Below, piece after piece: positions 1 through 13,206 of a stretch of 64,000 nt of DNA. This DNA is from Sanderia malayensis (taxonomy: Eukaryota > Cnidaria > Scyphozoa > Semaeostomeae > Pelagiidae). A program made the position numbers and the translations under genes. Position 1 is the stretch's first letter, and each line of letters starts with the position of its first letter. Location of the stretch: positions 3,906,001 to 3,970,000 of the forward strand of contig RQOL01000660.1 of assembly GCA_013076295.1 (NCBI GenBank), in the 5' to 3' direction. Below the pieces are notes generated by a model, which saw nothing but the letters and a program-made list of their open reading frames with translations, was not told the origin of the DNA and searched no databases.

Positions 1-289
1 TTACTTTGGTGCTTCCATATATATTTGGCTTAGGCCTAGGTTTAACGTCGCTCTTCTCATGTGCCGAATCAAATGGAATCAAGCTCACGGAAACAGCGAC
101 TTTTTTGTCTCTCCAGATTGAATCTGTCACTCCAAAACAAATCTGACATACTTAATCAAGTTAAACGTCGCACTTTTGATGTACTTAATTCAACAATTTG
201 ATTCAGTGCATGAGAATAGCGACATTTAATTTAGTCATTATTTTGATATGTCAATGTTCCTGAGACTAATCTAATAGCTTTTGTTCTAG
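1..289 (+). other. Intron 7 of copy 1 (3' part)
   Basis: This stretch is alignable with the intron before exon 8 of copy 2 (about 29600-29897) and ends in a normal acceptor, AG at 288-289. I see no gene in it. Confidence 0.75.
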
Positions 290-2639
290 TACTGCTTCGA
301 CCCAGAGCCAGCCATATCAATCAAAGAAGTCGTCGATAATTTGTTACCATCTTACAGAAGCACGCTTCCCATATTAGGATATGATAAACCGTCGGACGAA
401 AGCCAACCAATCACCGGCTTTTACATCAAAGTCAAGAACGAGGCCAATTATCCCGTGACGGAATATGACTTTGGAATCGAATTCCGCGACTACTTCAGTC
501 CAGGACAGAAAGTCGAAATGCGCAATGTATCGTAAGTATACAGGTTTTCATGCCTAATGTATATAGTTCAAACATAACAGACCAAAGCCTATAATGGAAG
601 AGAACCAACAATTTACTCAACTCACAGGGAGATTCTTAAAAACAAGAGTGCATTGTATTGTGAACCAGTTCCATAGAGAAGACGTGTAGTTTATTACAAT
701 GCAGAAGGGCAATGGCAGATTCGTTTTATTCATGTTCTTAACCGATAGTTAAGCTTTATTAAGAAACAGGTTAAGCGCCCAAATCGATAAATTTTGGAGA
801 GCTTGGCTTCATCTTACCTTTATTCAAAGCAGGATATCTTGTATCCTATTCTCGATAGCTCATTCTAATCTGGATATGTTTTCTTCTATTTCAGCTATGT
901 CCTACTCTAATCTATACATATGTCTTAAATAAAATTGTTACAACTCTTTTTCCTCTGTCGCAGAATTACGTACAACACTCAGGGCTCTAAAAGAAGTTTC
1001 ATGGCTAAGGGAGAATATTTTAGGTTTTCGCCAACCATATTCCAATCAAGCATCTATCGCTATGATAAAGACACCCATCTTATTGGCACGTCTCCTTCGA
1101 TGAAGATCAATCATATCTTTCATTTTTTTGGATTGTTGAAAGTGCCGGAGTTCGTCGAGACTGCTTTGAAGTAGGTATACTTTTCGAGTGAGGCATTTGA
1201 GCGTTACAAATAACGGATAGAACTCAGAAACGTTTTGTATGTTATCCCTAACTGTTATGATGGATGAGGTTAATTAAACTTCCTAAGATCAAGCTTCTAA
1301 TAAGCATTCTTAGATACTTTTCTATACTTTAATGTCACCGGTTACAGAGTTCAAGCGCAATATGCTTGTGAGATAAAGCAAATTAACTCTGCATACTTTT
1401 TTATAAGCTTAAACTTTTTAGCATTTCAGTGTTCTAACCTTTATGTCATAGTTAAGAAGCTCTATATTTCAAACACTATACATATGGTAACTTTAAATGT
1501 GTAGTTTTCAGAAACTTGCGGGCCCAAATTCCAACAGTTCTAGATCCAAAGATCATGGGAAAGTGCTACGTTCCCTCCAACGAACGCTGCGTTTAAGACC
1601 GTTCTTTAAACCGTTTTTTCCAGAGCAATCAAAGTATGGGACTTCGAGTTTGGACCTTGCAGCATTGGATATGACTTTTTGCAAGGATGGCTTGAATCAT
1701 TGACTCCGTTCAGATTCACAGCTACGAAGACAATTGATGGTATTCCCGTGCACCTGGAGATCATAGCCAGTTTGAGAGGAACAAGATGGATATTTGCCTT
1801 TGGATTCATGTTTGATGGAGAATCATTCGGTGCTGCGATAGGAAAGATAACAGGAGCAACACTGGAAGATGGTGGATTCTTTGACAGTGTCGGAGTTCAT
1901 GTTGAGGTAAGACTTCTTTGATTCATGATATTGTTCATGTCTAGTTGAACAAAAGTAAATTACGTCACACATTCAGACAAATAAGAAAGGCCTTTTAGAA
2001 ATAGATGCTTCGGGCAGTTGGATGTCAAGGCCGATGCAAACAAAGAGCATGTCACAAAGCCATTTGCTTAAGAGAACCGTCTATAAGAGAGCACATATGT
2101 TAGAGAAAGCTTCATATGGAAATCATGTGAATTTAAAATAGACAGATTACTATTAAAGACAGATACCGGTAGCAAAGAAGACATCCGCCTGAAAAGGGCA
2201 TCTTTTAAAAAGGGGCATCTGTTAAAGAGAGGTTATTTCAGAAAAGCAGTTCTTTTGATAGAGATTTTTCTTTAGAGGAAAAAATATTAGAAAGACCCCT
2301 ATTAAGAAGTGAAGTTTGTCATAGACATGTATTTATTAGAAAGAAAGACATCTATTATAGAAAAATCCATCAGTGGGCTTTTTTAGCTACGTAAATCTAT
2401 TGGGTGACTAATTATGTTGTTTTTCTCAGGTTGGAATAATGATTAATATATTGAACGAATTTCTCGTATCAAGTCACACTACTGCTTTCACAAAAGAGCC
2501 AATCAGGTCGCTAACACTAGCATCTGTGCCGAGTGGGGCTCTTATCGCTGCTCAGGTTTGTGGTTGCTTCTTTTGTTCTCAGACTCAGATTCGATTTACA
2601 ATAGCGTGGTACTGATCAGTAATATTCAAATCACATGTT

Positions 2640-2880
2640 CAGCCAGACCTCTTCTTACCATAAAATATCCAACCAGACCTCTTCTTACCATGAAATATTC
2701 AGCTAGGCCTCTTCATGCCATGCAGCCAGACTTCTTCTTGCTATACAACATTCAGCCAGACATCTTCAACCTCAACCATAACATATTTATACAGACCTCT
2801 TCTTACCATAAAATATCCAACCAGACCTCTTCTTACCATGAAATCTTTACCCAGAGCTCTTCTTGCCACACAAAAATTAT
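2640..2880. repeat. Degenerate ~30-bp intronic tandem repeat (copy 1)
   Basis: Units resembling CAGACCTCTTCTTACCATAA recur about eight times just upstream of exon 2954-3145. A diverged counterpart is at about 31980-32250 in copy 2. Reading frames run through it by chance. Confidence 0.7.
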
Positions 2881-3234
2881 ACTCAGCTACCAACTTCTAT
2901 CACAAATATCTCTGTCAACTGATAACGATCTTGTCTTACTTGCATCTTGGCAGGTCGGCTTACCAAAAGATTGTGGCGGTAGCTCATTTTGCAAATTTAC
3001 CAAGAAACTTCTCGGAGCTCAAGTGGTTTTTAGAATTTCAGCCAAGGCAGACTTCAAATTTAAAGGCATTGGCGTAACAGCTGGTTTTTACAACATCAAG
3101 CTGACGGACACGGTGACGTTTTCAAGACTGGAGCTTTTCATTACGGTACGTTTCCACTTGTATTTGAAACGGATATTCATCCCGGGAGTATTGTTTATCG
3201 AAAGTGAAATACACCAACAGCAGCATTTTGGCAG

Positions 3235-3327
3235 GGGGTTAGGTGGTTAGGGTTAGGGTTAGGGTTAGGGTTAGGGTTAAGGTTAGAGTTAGGGTTAGGG
3301 TTAGGATTAGGGTTAGGGTTAGGGTAA
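3235..3327. repeat. Interstitial TTAGGG tract
   Basis: About 14 units of TTAGGG with a few variants (TTAAGG, TTAGAG, TTAGGA), inside an intron of copy 1. The matching intron of copy 2 (about 32606) lacks it. TTAGGG is the ancestral metazoan telomere repeat. The flanks are ordinary gene sequence, so this is not a chromosome end. Confidence 0.9.
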
Positions 3328-5644
3328 CAAGGTAAAGGGCAACGAAACTAATCAAAGGGTAGTGAAATTAGCAATGTTCTTTGTGCTTTTCAACTTAGAT
3401 TTGTGGCATTAACTTAATCCAACGATCTATGGAATAACAATAACGCAATCTTGATCGAGTTTGACCACAGTGTGAATATAATAATTGTAGAAACTGATGC
3501 TATGTTTTACAATTTCCAAACAGTACAACAGGACAGAGAAGTCGACTCAACTTGGTTTCCGTGCTGAAGTCAAGTTCCCAGTGAACTCCGGAGAGATCTA
3601 CGCGGATGGCTTCAAGCTGGATAACTATTTGGCAGTCGGTGGTGACATAGTACACAAGCTAGGCACTGTTGACACTACTGCTCGATTGTACATGCGCGGA
3701 ATGTGGAGAAATGCCTTTGGTGCTGATTGGTTTGCAATTGGTGATATTAACCTTGCGTGAGTTGCTTTGAAATTTTTGTCTCATGTGGACCCTAGAAAGA
3801 CACCAAGGGCCTAGTTTTGCATGGTATGATGGTTCAGTATTATTTTGACTATACTTATAACTGTTTCTGTTACAGGTTGACAATCTCTCTTGACAGTCCA
3901 ATTGGCCTATCAGGCGTAGAGCTTGGAGGGCGCTTGGAATTCGGAAAGAATTGCTTGTACAGTGCCGATTTTGATCTCGACGTAAGACGATGCATCTGAT
4001 GTTGTTTCTATGTTTAACCTGGTTACATACTTACTATTGTTGCTATTGACAAGCCTCAAGTAGTGAGAACCCATTAGCGAGAGCCCTACAGCTTTCTTAA
4101 TTATTGCCCTACTGATTTTCCGTATGGTACAACTTTGACTTGACAATTTAACTAGTGATGTGAGTCAATTAATTAGTGATGTGAGTCTATCTTTCATCAA
4201 TAGGGTCACTGCATTAAAGTCAGAGTCTACTTTGGTATTGGCAAACCAAACACATACTTCTACGGTGAGGTATCAGCTCTTACTGTTGGTAAGATTATTC
4301 GAATGACAGGTGGAGATACTGGCTCTGTACCAGGCCCAGTTGCGGAGACAGGTTTTCCAAAAGGAGCTTTGGTAAGGCCGAATGATTTTTTCTATATCAA
4401 GGAATTAAATGTCGAAACAACACTGTAAAATTCGAATTTGAAGCTTGTATACAAGTTGCTACACCATCTTAGGTTCACAGCCACCAACTGCCAAATTGAA
4501 CTTACATCTTGTCTACTGCCCTGATTAGCTCAAACTTTTGAAAATCTTTGTTATTTTTTTGCTTTCCACAACCTTTATTTGCTTTGTGTTTATTCTCAAA
4601 AATTAGCTATATGAATTAGCAAGAACGCGAGAGCAGTTAGCTATACCTCAAGAAACCCATCCCCTCACTTCAATGTCTGTTAGAACCCTGGGGGGCGAAA
4701 AACACATTGCACCCACGTTTTGACTGGTTGTTTTGTAGTTCTTGCAAGTGTACTTAAGTCCTTCGACCTTCATGGAATTACTTTCTTATTCTCATACCCT
4801 TCTTTGCCAGCATTCTGTTATGGTGCAACGCATGTTCTATTATTTTTCCAGGTATCGTATAATGGTGGAACATCTACCGTAAACCTTGCTATTGCTGGTG
4901 GGCCTATCATCCCAGTTGGTTTGCGAGTCAAGGGAACGTTGAATTTATTTGGTTACGAGATCAAAGTTGATATAAGAATTGGAGATATGGTACAAATGCT
5001 ATTACTTACATTTCCATTGCTATCCTTCTTTACTTTTATCTGCTATTGTTTTCTCGGTTTATAGTCGCTACTGATTACCACTACCATTGCCACTACTACT
5101 CCGTTTACTACAAAAACTATCTCAGTTTTTACTACAAGTACTAAATATCCATGTATTCATGTTTAGGAAATCTATATTGATGGTGAACTTGACCCAATAA
5201 GCCTTGGAGGTGTTGTGACATTTGCAAGAAATAATACACACTTGCACATGGGACCTAAATTGTTCTTTCAATACCGACCGAAAGAAGCATCGCTTATCAA
5301 ATTACCATTTTTCAAGGTAAACCGTTCATCTATTTTGTTGCTATCAACCATACCCTTGCTTAATTTACACTTTACACTTCACTAAACTAAAACATTGCAG
5401 CATTGCAAACGGTTTTCATGATAGCAATATTCATTGGGATATTTTTGAAAGAAAAATACAGTTATTTACAGTTAATCTAACAAAGTTAATTGACTTAAGT
5501 AACATGTCCATTATTGACAAAAAATTGCATAATTTGTACCCTTTCTTTTAAAGTCGGTTTAATTAACAAAAAACATATGAAGTTATTTTTCACCTCTTTT
5601 GATATCGTCATACATTGCAATTCTGCTGTTTATTGCAGTATATG

Positions 5645-6755
5645 ACTTATGAATTAGTATATGAATAACAGGCGACAATTTAGCAGAGTAAATAGTGCTT
5701 TCTCGCACATAAAGGAGGTCACTGGTGGAGTTCCGCAGGGATCATGCCTTGGTCCTCTGCTATTTTTAATTTACATCAATGACCTTCCCCTTGCTCTGAA
5801 AAAATGTAACGTTGCTATGTATCCAGATGACACACGTCTCTCATACGATTCAAAAAATATTTGCGAAATTAACCAAGTTATGAATGAGGATCTAAATTGT
5901 TTAAGAGTATGGCTCCTTGGAAACAAACTGTCCCTTAATGTGATAAAAACTCATGCAATGGTAATTTGATCCCGACCAAGACTTAAAATGGTCTCTGATG
6001 AGGTCACTGAGCAGCCTTGCTTTTCTTTAAATGGCACAAAGATAGATACTGTAAAAAATACAAAGTACCTTGGTATTCAATTGGACAGTCATCTTGTTTG
6101 GGATGAGCATATAAAATATATGAGAATAAACGTTTCTCTAGCCTTAGGCTTTCTGAAATATGCCAAGAAATTTCTCCCAGAGGAAACGCTCAGTAAAATG
6201 TACAGAGGAATTGTAGAGCCCCATTTTCGGTACTGCTGCTCAGTGTGGGGGTGTTGTGGTAAAACTTTAACTGATACCCTCCAAAAGTTGCAAAATAGAA
6301 CTGCCAGAATTGTTACAAACAGCAGTTACTGTGTTTCAGCAGGAAATCTGATAAAGAGGCTGAAATGGCCCACTATTTCAGACATTGTTTTGAATGAAAC
6401 TGCGACTATTATGTACAAGGCAACTAATAATCTTACGCCGCCTACATATCCGTCCCAGCTATTTGTTAATAATGCAGCGCATAATACTATAAAACTGAGA
6501 AACACAGAAACTGATTTGCGAATTCCTCTTTTTAAAACTTTAAACTGTTGTAAAAAGTACTGTAAATAGTTTTTACAGTACTTTTCTTTTCTTTTATGTA
6601 GCATTATTTTATATAGATTATCTAACTTCTGTAACTTTGTAAGTAAGTTTTTAATTTGTTATTTTTTGCACGGCCCCCTGTAAAGCAGTCTATTTTGATT
6701 GACGGGGTTACCGTGGGTAAAAAATATAAAATGAAATGAAAATGAAATGAAAAAT
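5645..6755 (+). mobile_element. 5'-truncated non-LTR retrotransposon (LINE, reverse transcriptase fragment)
   Basis: Encodes the C-terminal half of a reverse transcriptase. It has GGVPQGSCLGPLLFLIYIND, then MYPDDT where the catalytic YADD box is expected, followed by LNVIKTHAM, the TKYLGIQLDSHLVWDEHI thumb motif, and QKLQNRTARIV. An in-frame TGA at 5967-5969 and the Ala-to-Pro change in the catalytic box make it dead. The 3' end is a short TGAAATGAAAA-type repeat, usual for CR1/L2-like elements. It sits in an intron of copy 1; the corresponding intron of copy 2 (35474-35819) has no insert. Confidence 0.88.
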
Positions 6756-7066
6756 CCTTTTTTAGATGTTTTTCGAAGGCTATGGAAATTTCTTCGGCAT
6801 AGAAGCATACGCATTTATCAATATCACCATGTCTGGATTGGAAATTTACGTGTGGGGTAAAGCGTGGAATTTGATCTACGCCGAACTTTACATCTCAGCC
6901 TCGTATGCTGTTACTAATATCAAGAATGCTAATTTCTACGTTCGCATAATCATCGACCTCAGGGGAATCACTGACGTAAGTACTGCAAGCATCCACAAGC
7001 TGGAACTCTTTTGTCTGTTGTTTGATGAGAAATATTACAGTTTCTTTATCCATTGGTTCTTATATA

Positions 7067-7210
7067 CAGTAAACACCCGCGTACCTTTGAGTTCTGCATC
7101 TCCAGCCTGTTGTTCAAACACAATAGCCTATTGCCTCTTCTATTGTTTTTGGCAGTGGTTCAGCCTGGATGGTTCTTAATTCACTGGTTCTTATACGCGG
7201 GTGTTTACTG
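7067..7210. mobile_element. MITE, CAGTAAACACCCGCGTA ends (copy 1)
   Basis: Perfect terminal inverted repeats CAGTAAACACCCGCGTA and TACGCGGGTGTTTACTG, flanked by TA on both sides (7065-7066, 7211-7212). Also present at 36121-36262 in copy 2, so it was inserted before the duplication. Confidence 0.85.
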
Positions 7211-7511
7211 TACCGGCTTTTATTGGAAATGTTGAGATTTTATTGTAATACGACATCAGAAAGATACTTAGAGTTGACACTCGTATGCATTTTAAGTACA
7301 TTACTTTATGGATGTTTAAGTCGATTATTTTGATTGGTTGTTATCTCAAACAGTTTCTTGTTCCATCAACTGTCTTTTCCATACAATTGGAGCCCAGCAT
7401 TACGAAAATTTTTTGCACCCTCAAACATTTACCCTATTAGGGGTTCGAGATTTAAACTAAAATATGAAAATCTTGTCTTGGTAATTTCATCTGTTGATTT
7501 GATTTCTTCAG

Positions 7512-8353
7512 GCAATCGAAAATGCAAGAAAAGCTGTTAACAAAGCATTTAAATCTGCACAACGAACGCTAAATGAGAAGATTGAAGATGTAAAGAGAGC
7601 AAAACGAAAATGTAAAGAAAAGCTGCAGTTGAAATGCAAGAATTGTCACACATTAAAGTGCAAGCAAGCAAAAGACAATTGCAAAGGTTATATAAACATT
7701 GCCAAAAAATGGATCGGTGGAGCTATTAATACCGCAGGTGAAATATTCATGTTAATTTATTATTATTTCGTTAATAAACTTTTTACTTCTTTACTTTTTT
7801 ACTTCTTTACTTCTTTACTTCTTTACTTCTTTACTTCTTTACTTTTTTACTTCTTGTTAGTTTTAATCCAGGAAATCTATATAGCAGATGTTAATAATTT
7901 TTTCATCAGGAAGATGGTTCAAGAGTGCAGGAAAGACAATCGTAAAAGGCCTAGCCAAGGTATGACTTTACGCACCCTCACTTTACACTTTCTCATTTTA
8001 CACATTCTCTTTCTTTCCTCATTCTCAACGAACCCGTTGCATAAATTAATCGACTTGTTGTTGTATGGCAACGTCTGTTTTGCTTCGTGTCACGAATCTC
8101 TCTACCTCAATCTTACTGTATTATTATATTGCAGTGCAGGTTGTGCTCAGGAAATGCTATCACCTCTTTCTCATTTCTTCTTTTTTGTTCTTGAATAAGG
8201 TTGGAAAGTTTATCACGAAAAAAATGTGGAGAGGATGGAGAAGAAGGAGATCATTGATATCAAGAAGAAATGAAAATTTTGATATTCATGTTCGAAACAG
8301 AAGATTTATCAGCAAACTCCTCTGTGAAGGCGTAGTTGGTGGAGGCTGTAGAG
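7512..8353 (+). CDS. Copy 1: coiled coil, Cys-Lys cluster and variable cationic helix
   Basis: Exons 7512-7737, 7910-7959 and 8200-8353. Exon 7910-7959 reads RWFKSAGKTIVKGLAK, where copy 2 has NWIKSTAKKIGQGLAK. The next exon begins VGKFITKKMWRGW, one residue longer than copy 2's VGRKIKKFFSGW. After that RRRRSLISRRNENF is identical. The variable segment therefore ends exactly at the polybasic site. Confidence 0.75.
7785..7856. repeat. (CTTCTTTA)n microsatellite, copy 1
   Basis: 8-bp repeat in the intron just before the variable helix exon. The copy 2 counterpart is at about 37890-37970. Confidence 0.8.
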
Positions 8354-9959
8354 GTGTGTAAAACAGAATTAATGCTGTTTTTAATTCATATTTTTCTTCT
8401 CAGTTTGCATTGACTTTTTTCTTGCTTGATTTTATCTTTATTTTCCCTCGCTTCAGCCAGTCAACTGTTCAGATTAAGCTTTCATGTCCATCTTAGTCAA
8501 GGAGTCTATAGAATTCCAAATCATCTTAGTTTTAGCACGTGCACTAATCCCAACATGTATTCTTTCATTGTTTTCGTACCTTGCAGTCTGTACCCCCTTA
8601 CTTTTATTCTTTCTTTATTTTGTTATCCATGTGTGTTTTCTACTTTGTATTAATTGTCTTATTATATTATACTTATATTTATCTTGTTCTATTCTCCTTC
8701 ACTTCTTTTATCCTTTTATTCTCAATTCGACATTCTTTCTTCAGCACTTATCAGATCTCGATGTCATCTTTCAAGTTGAATAATTCAATGCCTCAAGTTC
8801 ATGGAGAGGTGAACTGTAATTAAAGTCTCCACTTGCTCTCTTCTAGGCATCGAACACCTATGTCGTGGAACTTGCAAAGCTGTCAACTTCATAGGAAAGG
8901 GTTTGTGTAGTGTATTGGATATTGCTGTGGGTGCGTTGAGGTTGGCTGAAAAAGCTCTCGGATGGATCAATGCGGCAATACAATTTGTTTTGCAGATGTT
9001 TTTGCTTCACGGGTAAGTAAAAGACTACGAGAATTATTCATGCGTACATTCAGGCTGCAAAGTTGCGTCCTTATGTTTTTTCAACTGCTCCACAGTGCAA
9101 TTTACTTTCGATTTAACCAGCCCCGATTGCAACAAGGTAAGGTATGTGTAAGTTGCTGCATCGTGGCTTCACTATGACCAAGATGAAGTATCTTGCTATA
9201 TTATGAATTTACTTGAAGCGCAAAGGTTGCTATAGTGCAGAAATGAGCAGTTGACTTATTGCCGCATAGTTTATGCATTGCCGCATAGTTTATGCATCGC
9301 AGCATAATTTATCTATTGCACTATCGAGCAATCGTAGTAATTTTTTAGTTCATTTTTGATTACCCCACTCATCTATTTTCAGAATCCGATTTGAGCTTGG
9401 ATTAGGCCATAAATTTGGTGGTGGATTCATGGTAGCTGCTGAAATTGATCTGACAGTTTTCGGCAGTCGAATGCAGTTTGGATTCCAGTTTGATCTGAAT
9501 AATCCGGGTTCCAGTGTTACAAGTGCAGCTGATACTGGCTTGTACAATTACAAACAAGGTGTCAAGCAATCCAGGACAACCGCTTCGTTCGATCCGTACG
9601 ATCCACCTAATCCGTTTACGGATTTTGATCTTGGAGGTGAGCAAGCTAGAGTCAACTCTTGAGAAATAAAAACGACTCCAACAGCTAATAGAAATTTCGC
9701 ATATATCTAGAGAGTTCGTGACAGCCAAAATGGCTATCAATGTGTGTCTTTCTCTTAAGTAAAAGTAGCGATTTGTTTGTGATAGCGAGATGCTCGAGAA
9801 AGTCAGTATTCGGGGTTGCCACAATTGATTGCATTCTCGCATAGAGCTGAGATTCGATTGAACAACAACGCGAATAGCTTTGCCAAACCGACTCTCGAAT
9901 TAAATAGGCCTGAATTCTAATTAGAATTTAAAGTTTAATTGTTGGCGTTGTGTTACAAG

Positions 9960-12109
9960 GTATTTTCGGCATCGAATCAACACAAACTGGGGATGACGAG
10001 AGGTTGGGAGCGTGTTTGGCAGTTCTTGACAAACGTGAGCACACAAGACTCGTTTTGACTGGCTGCAACGAGACTGATCCCAAACAGCAATGGACTTATA
10101 CACTCAAAGGATCTCTTATCGTATGTATACAATGATCGCTTTTATTATTGCTGTTAAGTAAAACGTAAAAAATCGCTGTTTACGTTAACATTGTGCGTAT
10201 TATCTTTCAGAATCTCCACTCTGAAATGTGCATCAACCACGAAGACACATTAAATAGCTATGTCACCCAGCGTAAATGTGACGCTAAGACAGATAACCAG
10301 AAGCACGAATGTGACATTGTCACAAGATCTTTCAAGAGACGAAGAAGTAACAAGTGTGTAGCCGCAGGTAATTCTCCCAAAGTTGATTTTGAGAATTATT
10401 ATCTACATATAATCAACTTACTTCTATGGCGAGCTCAATACTTCCTCTCTTGAACTGCTTCATTGTGAATTTTAGCCTTAGTTTAACAAACTTTTCATAT
10501 AACAAAGAATTTTTAGATCTCTTGATGGCTCGTTCTTCTTTCACTTTTTGCTTAACGAAGATATTGTTTTGATTTTGGTTTTGATTTTTCAGCTGGATTG
10601 TCTTCTAAAAATGGTCCTGGCTCGCTTTCTCATCTCGGCTCATTGAAATGTATTGGTATCGACACCAGAAATCAACTTGTTTTGCGAACTGTATGCCAGA
10701 CAGCAAGGTCAGATTTCCTTCCTTCATTTCTACCCTATTTTACCTTTTCAGTTTTCACTAATGCTATCATGTTCTAGTCTTGTCGTGTCTGTTTTTTTCC
10801 TTTTAAGGACTAAGTTAAACGTCGCTCTTTTCATTATTACCCTCGCTCGTCACTTAAACATTATTCTACCAAAGGCAGTGTTTAGCCATCATAATTATAA
10901 GCACACAATTGAATATATATTTCTATCACCTTTACAGTACCGAGTGGAAACGAGAAGACAACGGCTTCATGAGAAACATCTACTCTGGCTATTGCTTACG
11001 GCCTGTTGGTGGTAATGCTATTGCTGGTGCACGTTTAGAAATCGTACAGTCTGGATGCCACAAATTTGCCTTCACGCAGAAGGGCTCCATCCAGCACGTG
11101 TCTTCTAGACTGTGCATACAGACAGCTAATAAGGTTGGCAATCTAAAGCATTTATGTTCACTGCTCATTCTAAGTAACCTATTCCTTGCTTGAAGTATTT
11201 GATGTCCTTTTTGCATTGGCTTATTTTGCCTTCATAACGTCATTTGCACATGTGTTATAGACTAAGCAAGTGTATGTAGCAATAGTATCATAAAATCTTA
11301 AGGCCTCTTAAATCTAATTTCTTGATATAATTAATTAACCATTTGGTCCCTTGCATTGTACCATGGTAAGACATTCTGCTAGTTACTCAGCGAACTCTTT
11401 ACGTGAAAAAATAAATTTCGCCTCCCCCCCCCAGGGTTCACTGTCCCAGAATTTTGTTTAACTGAATATGTATATATATTATTGTTACTTTCGTTACTAT
11501 TGTTACTTTTATTATTATTAAGTATATATTTTTGTTATTTTCTTCTTGTAGGAAATGATACCTAGCGATGGGACAAAGTTGATCCTTGGCACACAGTGTG
11601 AACTTGTTCGCAGTGCAACTGTGCCTCCAGTTTTGCCGACCCCCAAATGATCTTCTCATTTATCCCAAGTAAGTAAGATTGTGCATTCCATATTCTCATA
11701 AAACGCACATTCACCTATGTATTTGAAGTAGCGAAAGCATTGCCCCTTATAATTAGAGTGTATAGCATACTTGTGAGATGCAAGTCCTGTGTTACAGGTC
11801 TTGGCATTTTCTGAGGTGTTCTGTCATTAACTATCATTAATATTTATATATTTTTTGACTTAAGCTATCGTTAATATTATTTATTTTTTCTATCATAAAC
11901 TATCGCTAACGCTTCTTTATTTTTTGCTATGAGCTATCGTTAATATTTATTCATTTTTCCTGCTATGAACTATCTTTGATGTTATTTTTCGTCAGCAAAC
12001 AAATACGTGCAAATGCACAAATGCGACGAATTCGATGACTTGAAAATGGAGCAACGATTTGAAGTGAGAAATGAAGAATTGACAAGCATTTGCACTAAAT
12101 TCTCACCAG
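9960..12109 (+). CDS. Copy 1: beta-trefoil-like exons, with frameshift in the fifth
   Basis: Exons 9960-10120, 10211-10367, 10593-10707, 10938-11133, 11552-11668 and 11996-12109 are nearly identical to copy 2. In exon 11552-11668 the run that reads TTGCCCGACC in copy 2 is TTGCCGACC here. Reading continues PVLPTPK and then stops (TGA 11648-11650), about residue 1592 in copy 2 numbering. Confidence 0.85.
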
Positions 12110-12450
12110 GTATTTTAAGATTTTCCCAATGCTCGTCACCATCAGTTAGAGTCACTTGCAAAGTGTTGATTGTGTTTACTTTCCTTCATATATTCTTTGC
12201 TGAATTGTGTCTGCTATAACGAGACTGGCTGGAACTGCGCCTGCTATAACGGGGCTCGGACGAGACTAAAACATGCCAACAAACATACCAACGTTTGCTT
12301 TGGCATGTTTGGATGTTTGGATGTTTGGAAGACTCAAATGTTTTTCTGCGAGGTACTCCGCAGGGACGTAGGAAGCATCTAAAAAGCGAACAGGGCAGGT
12401 AAAAAGAAGATCATTGTAACATGTGTTTTTCAATTGCTGTGTTGTTGTAG

Positions 12451-13091
12451 ATGTTGCCCTGAAGAAAACCGCTGTGCAATCGAGCACGGATTACAACGGC
12501 TTCGCAAGTCGCGCTGTTGATGGCAATTACAAGTTCCATTGGTCAGATAAGAGCTGTACCCACACTAGAAACGAACAAGACCCATGGTGGAGAGTTGATC
12601 TTGGACAAGAAACAATTGTTACAGGTAGACATTTTACATGCTTTGTCCTCCACTATATCATGTAGAGTTATCGCAACTTAAGTGAGTCTCAACGAACAAC
12701 ATTTATCAGCAACAGTTATAAAGAACCGTTTTCTATTGCAAATTTCCCACCGTTTACCGAAATATCATTACGGCGAATGCCTTACGACAGCCCCAATCAT
12801 TCTTCCACGTGTTTTTAATGACGTAGCAATTTTTGGCTTTGCTTTTAGATGTGACCATTATAAACAGAGGAGAACTCGGTGGCCGATTGAGAAACATCCA
12901 AGTTCACATTGGAAACGACGAATACAACAACAAACGCAACCCAGTCTGCCACGACAGAGTTCGATCATCAGCCGATGGTGAAGCAGTAAGACTTCAGTGT
13001 AACCCACCCATTCCTGGACGATTTGTTTCTGTACAAATGTACGGTACCGGAATACTTACTCTTTGTGAAGTCATTGTGAATTCAAGAATTG
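12451..13091 (+). CDS. Copy 1: F-type lectin exons
   Basis: Exons 12451-12624 and 12849-13091 are the counterpart of the copy 2 F-type lectin. The frame is open, with the same H-X26-R spacing and Glu in place of Asp. Copy 1 has VDLGQ where copy 2 has VDLRQ. They lie downstream of the premature stop at 11648, so they would not be translated in phase with the N-terminal part. Confidence 0.8.
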
Positions 13092-13206
13092 GTATGTTAT
13101 TTTGTTCAACTAACTCTTCGTATCTTCCTTTACCTGCCTTCTTTTACATTTACATAGTTTCTAACCTCGCCTTGTCCTTCCTTGCTATTTCCACATGACC
13201 GCCCGT

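Noticed and set aside
1512..1590. Exon-like open segment after an AG in copy 1
   Set aside because: Joining it would break the phase to the exon at 1624. In copy 2 the equivalent has a stop (GGCTAA) and an extra base. The direct 1170-to-1624 junction keeps the frame in both copies.
3235..3327. Chromosome end
   Set aside because: The TTAGGG tract is short and flanked on both sides by exons of the same gene.
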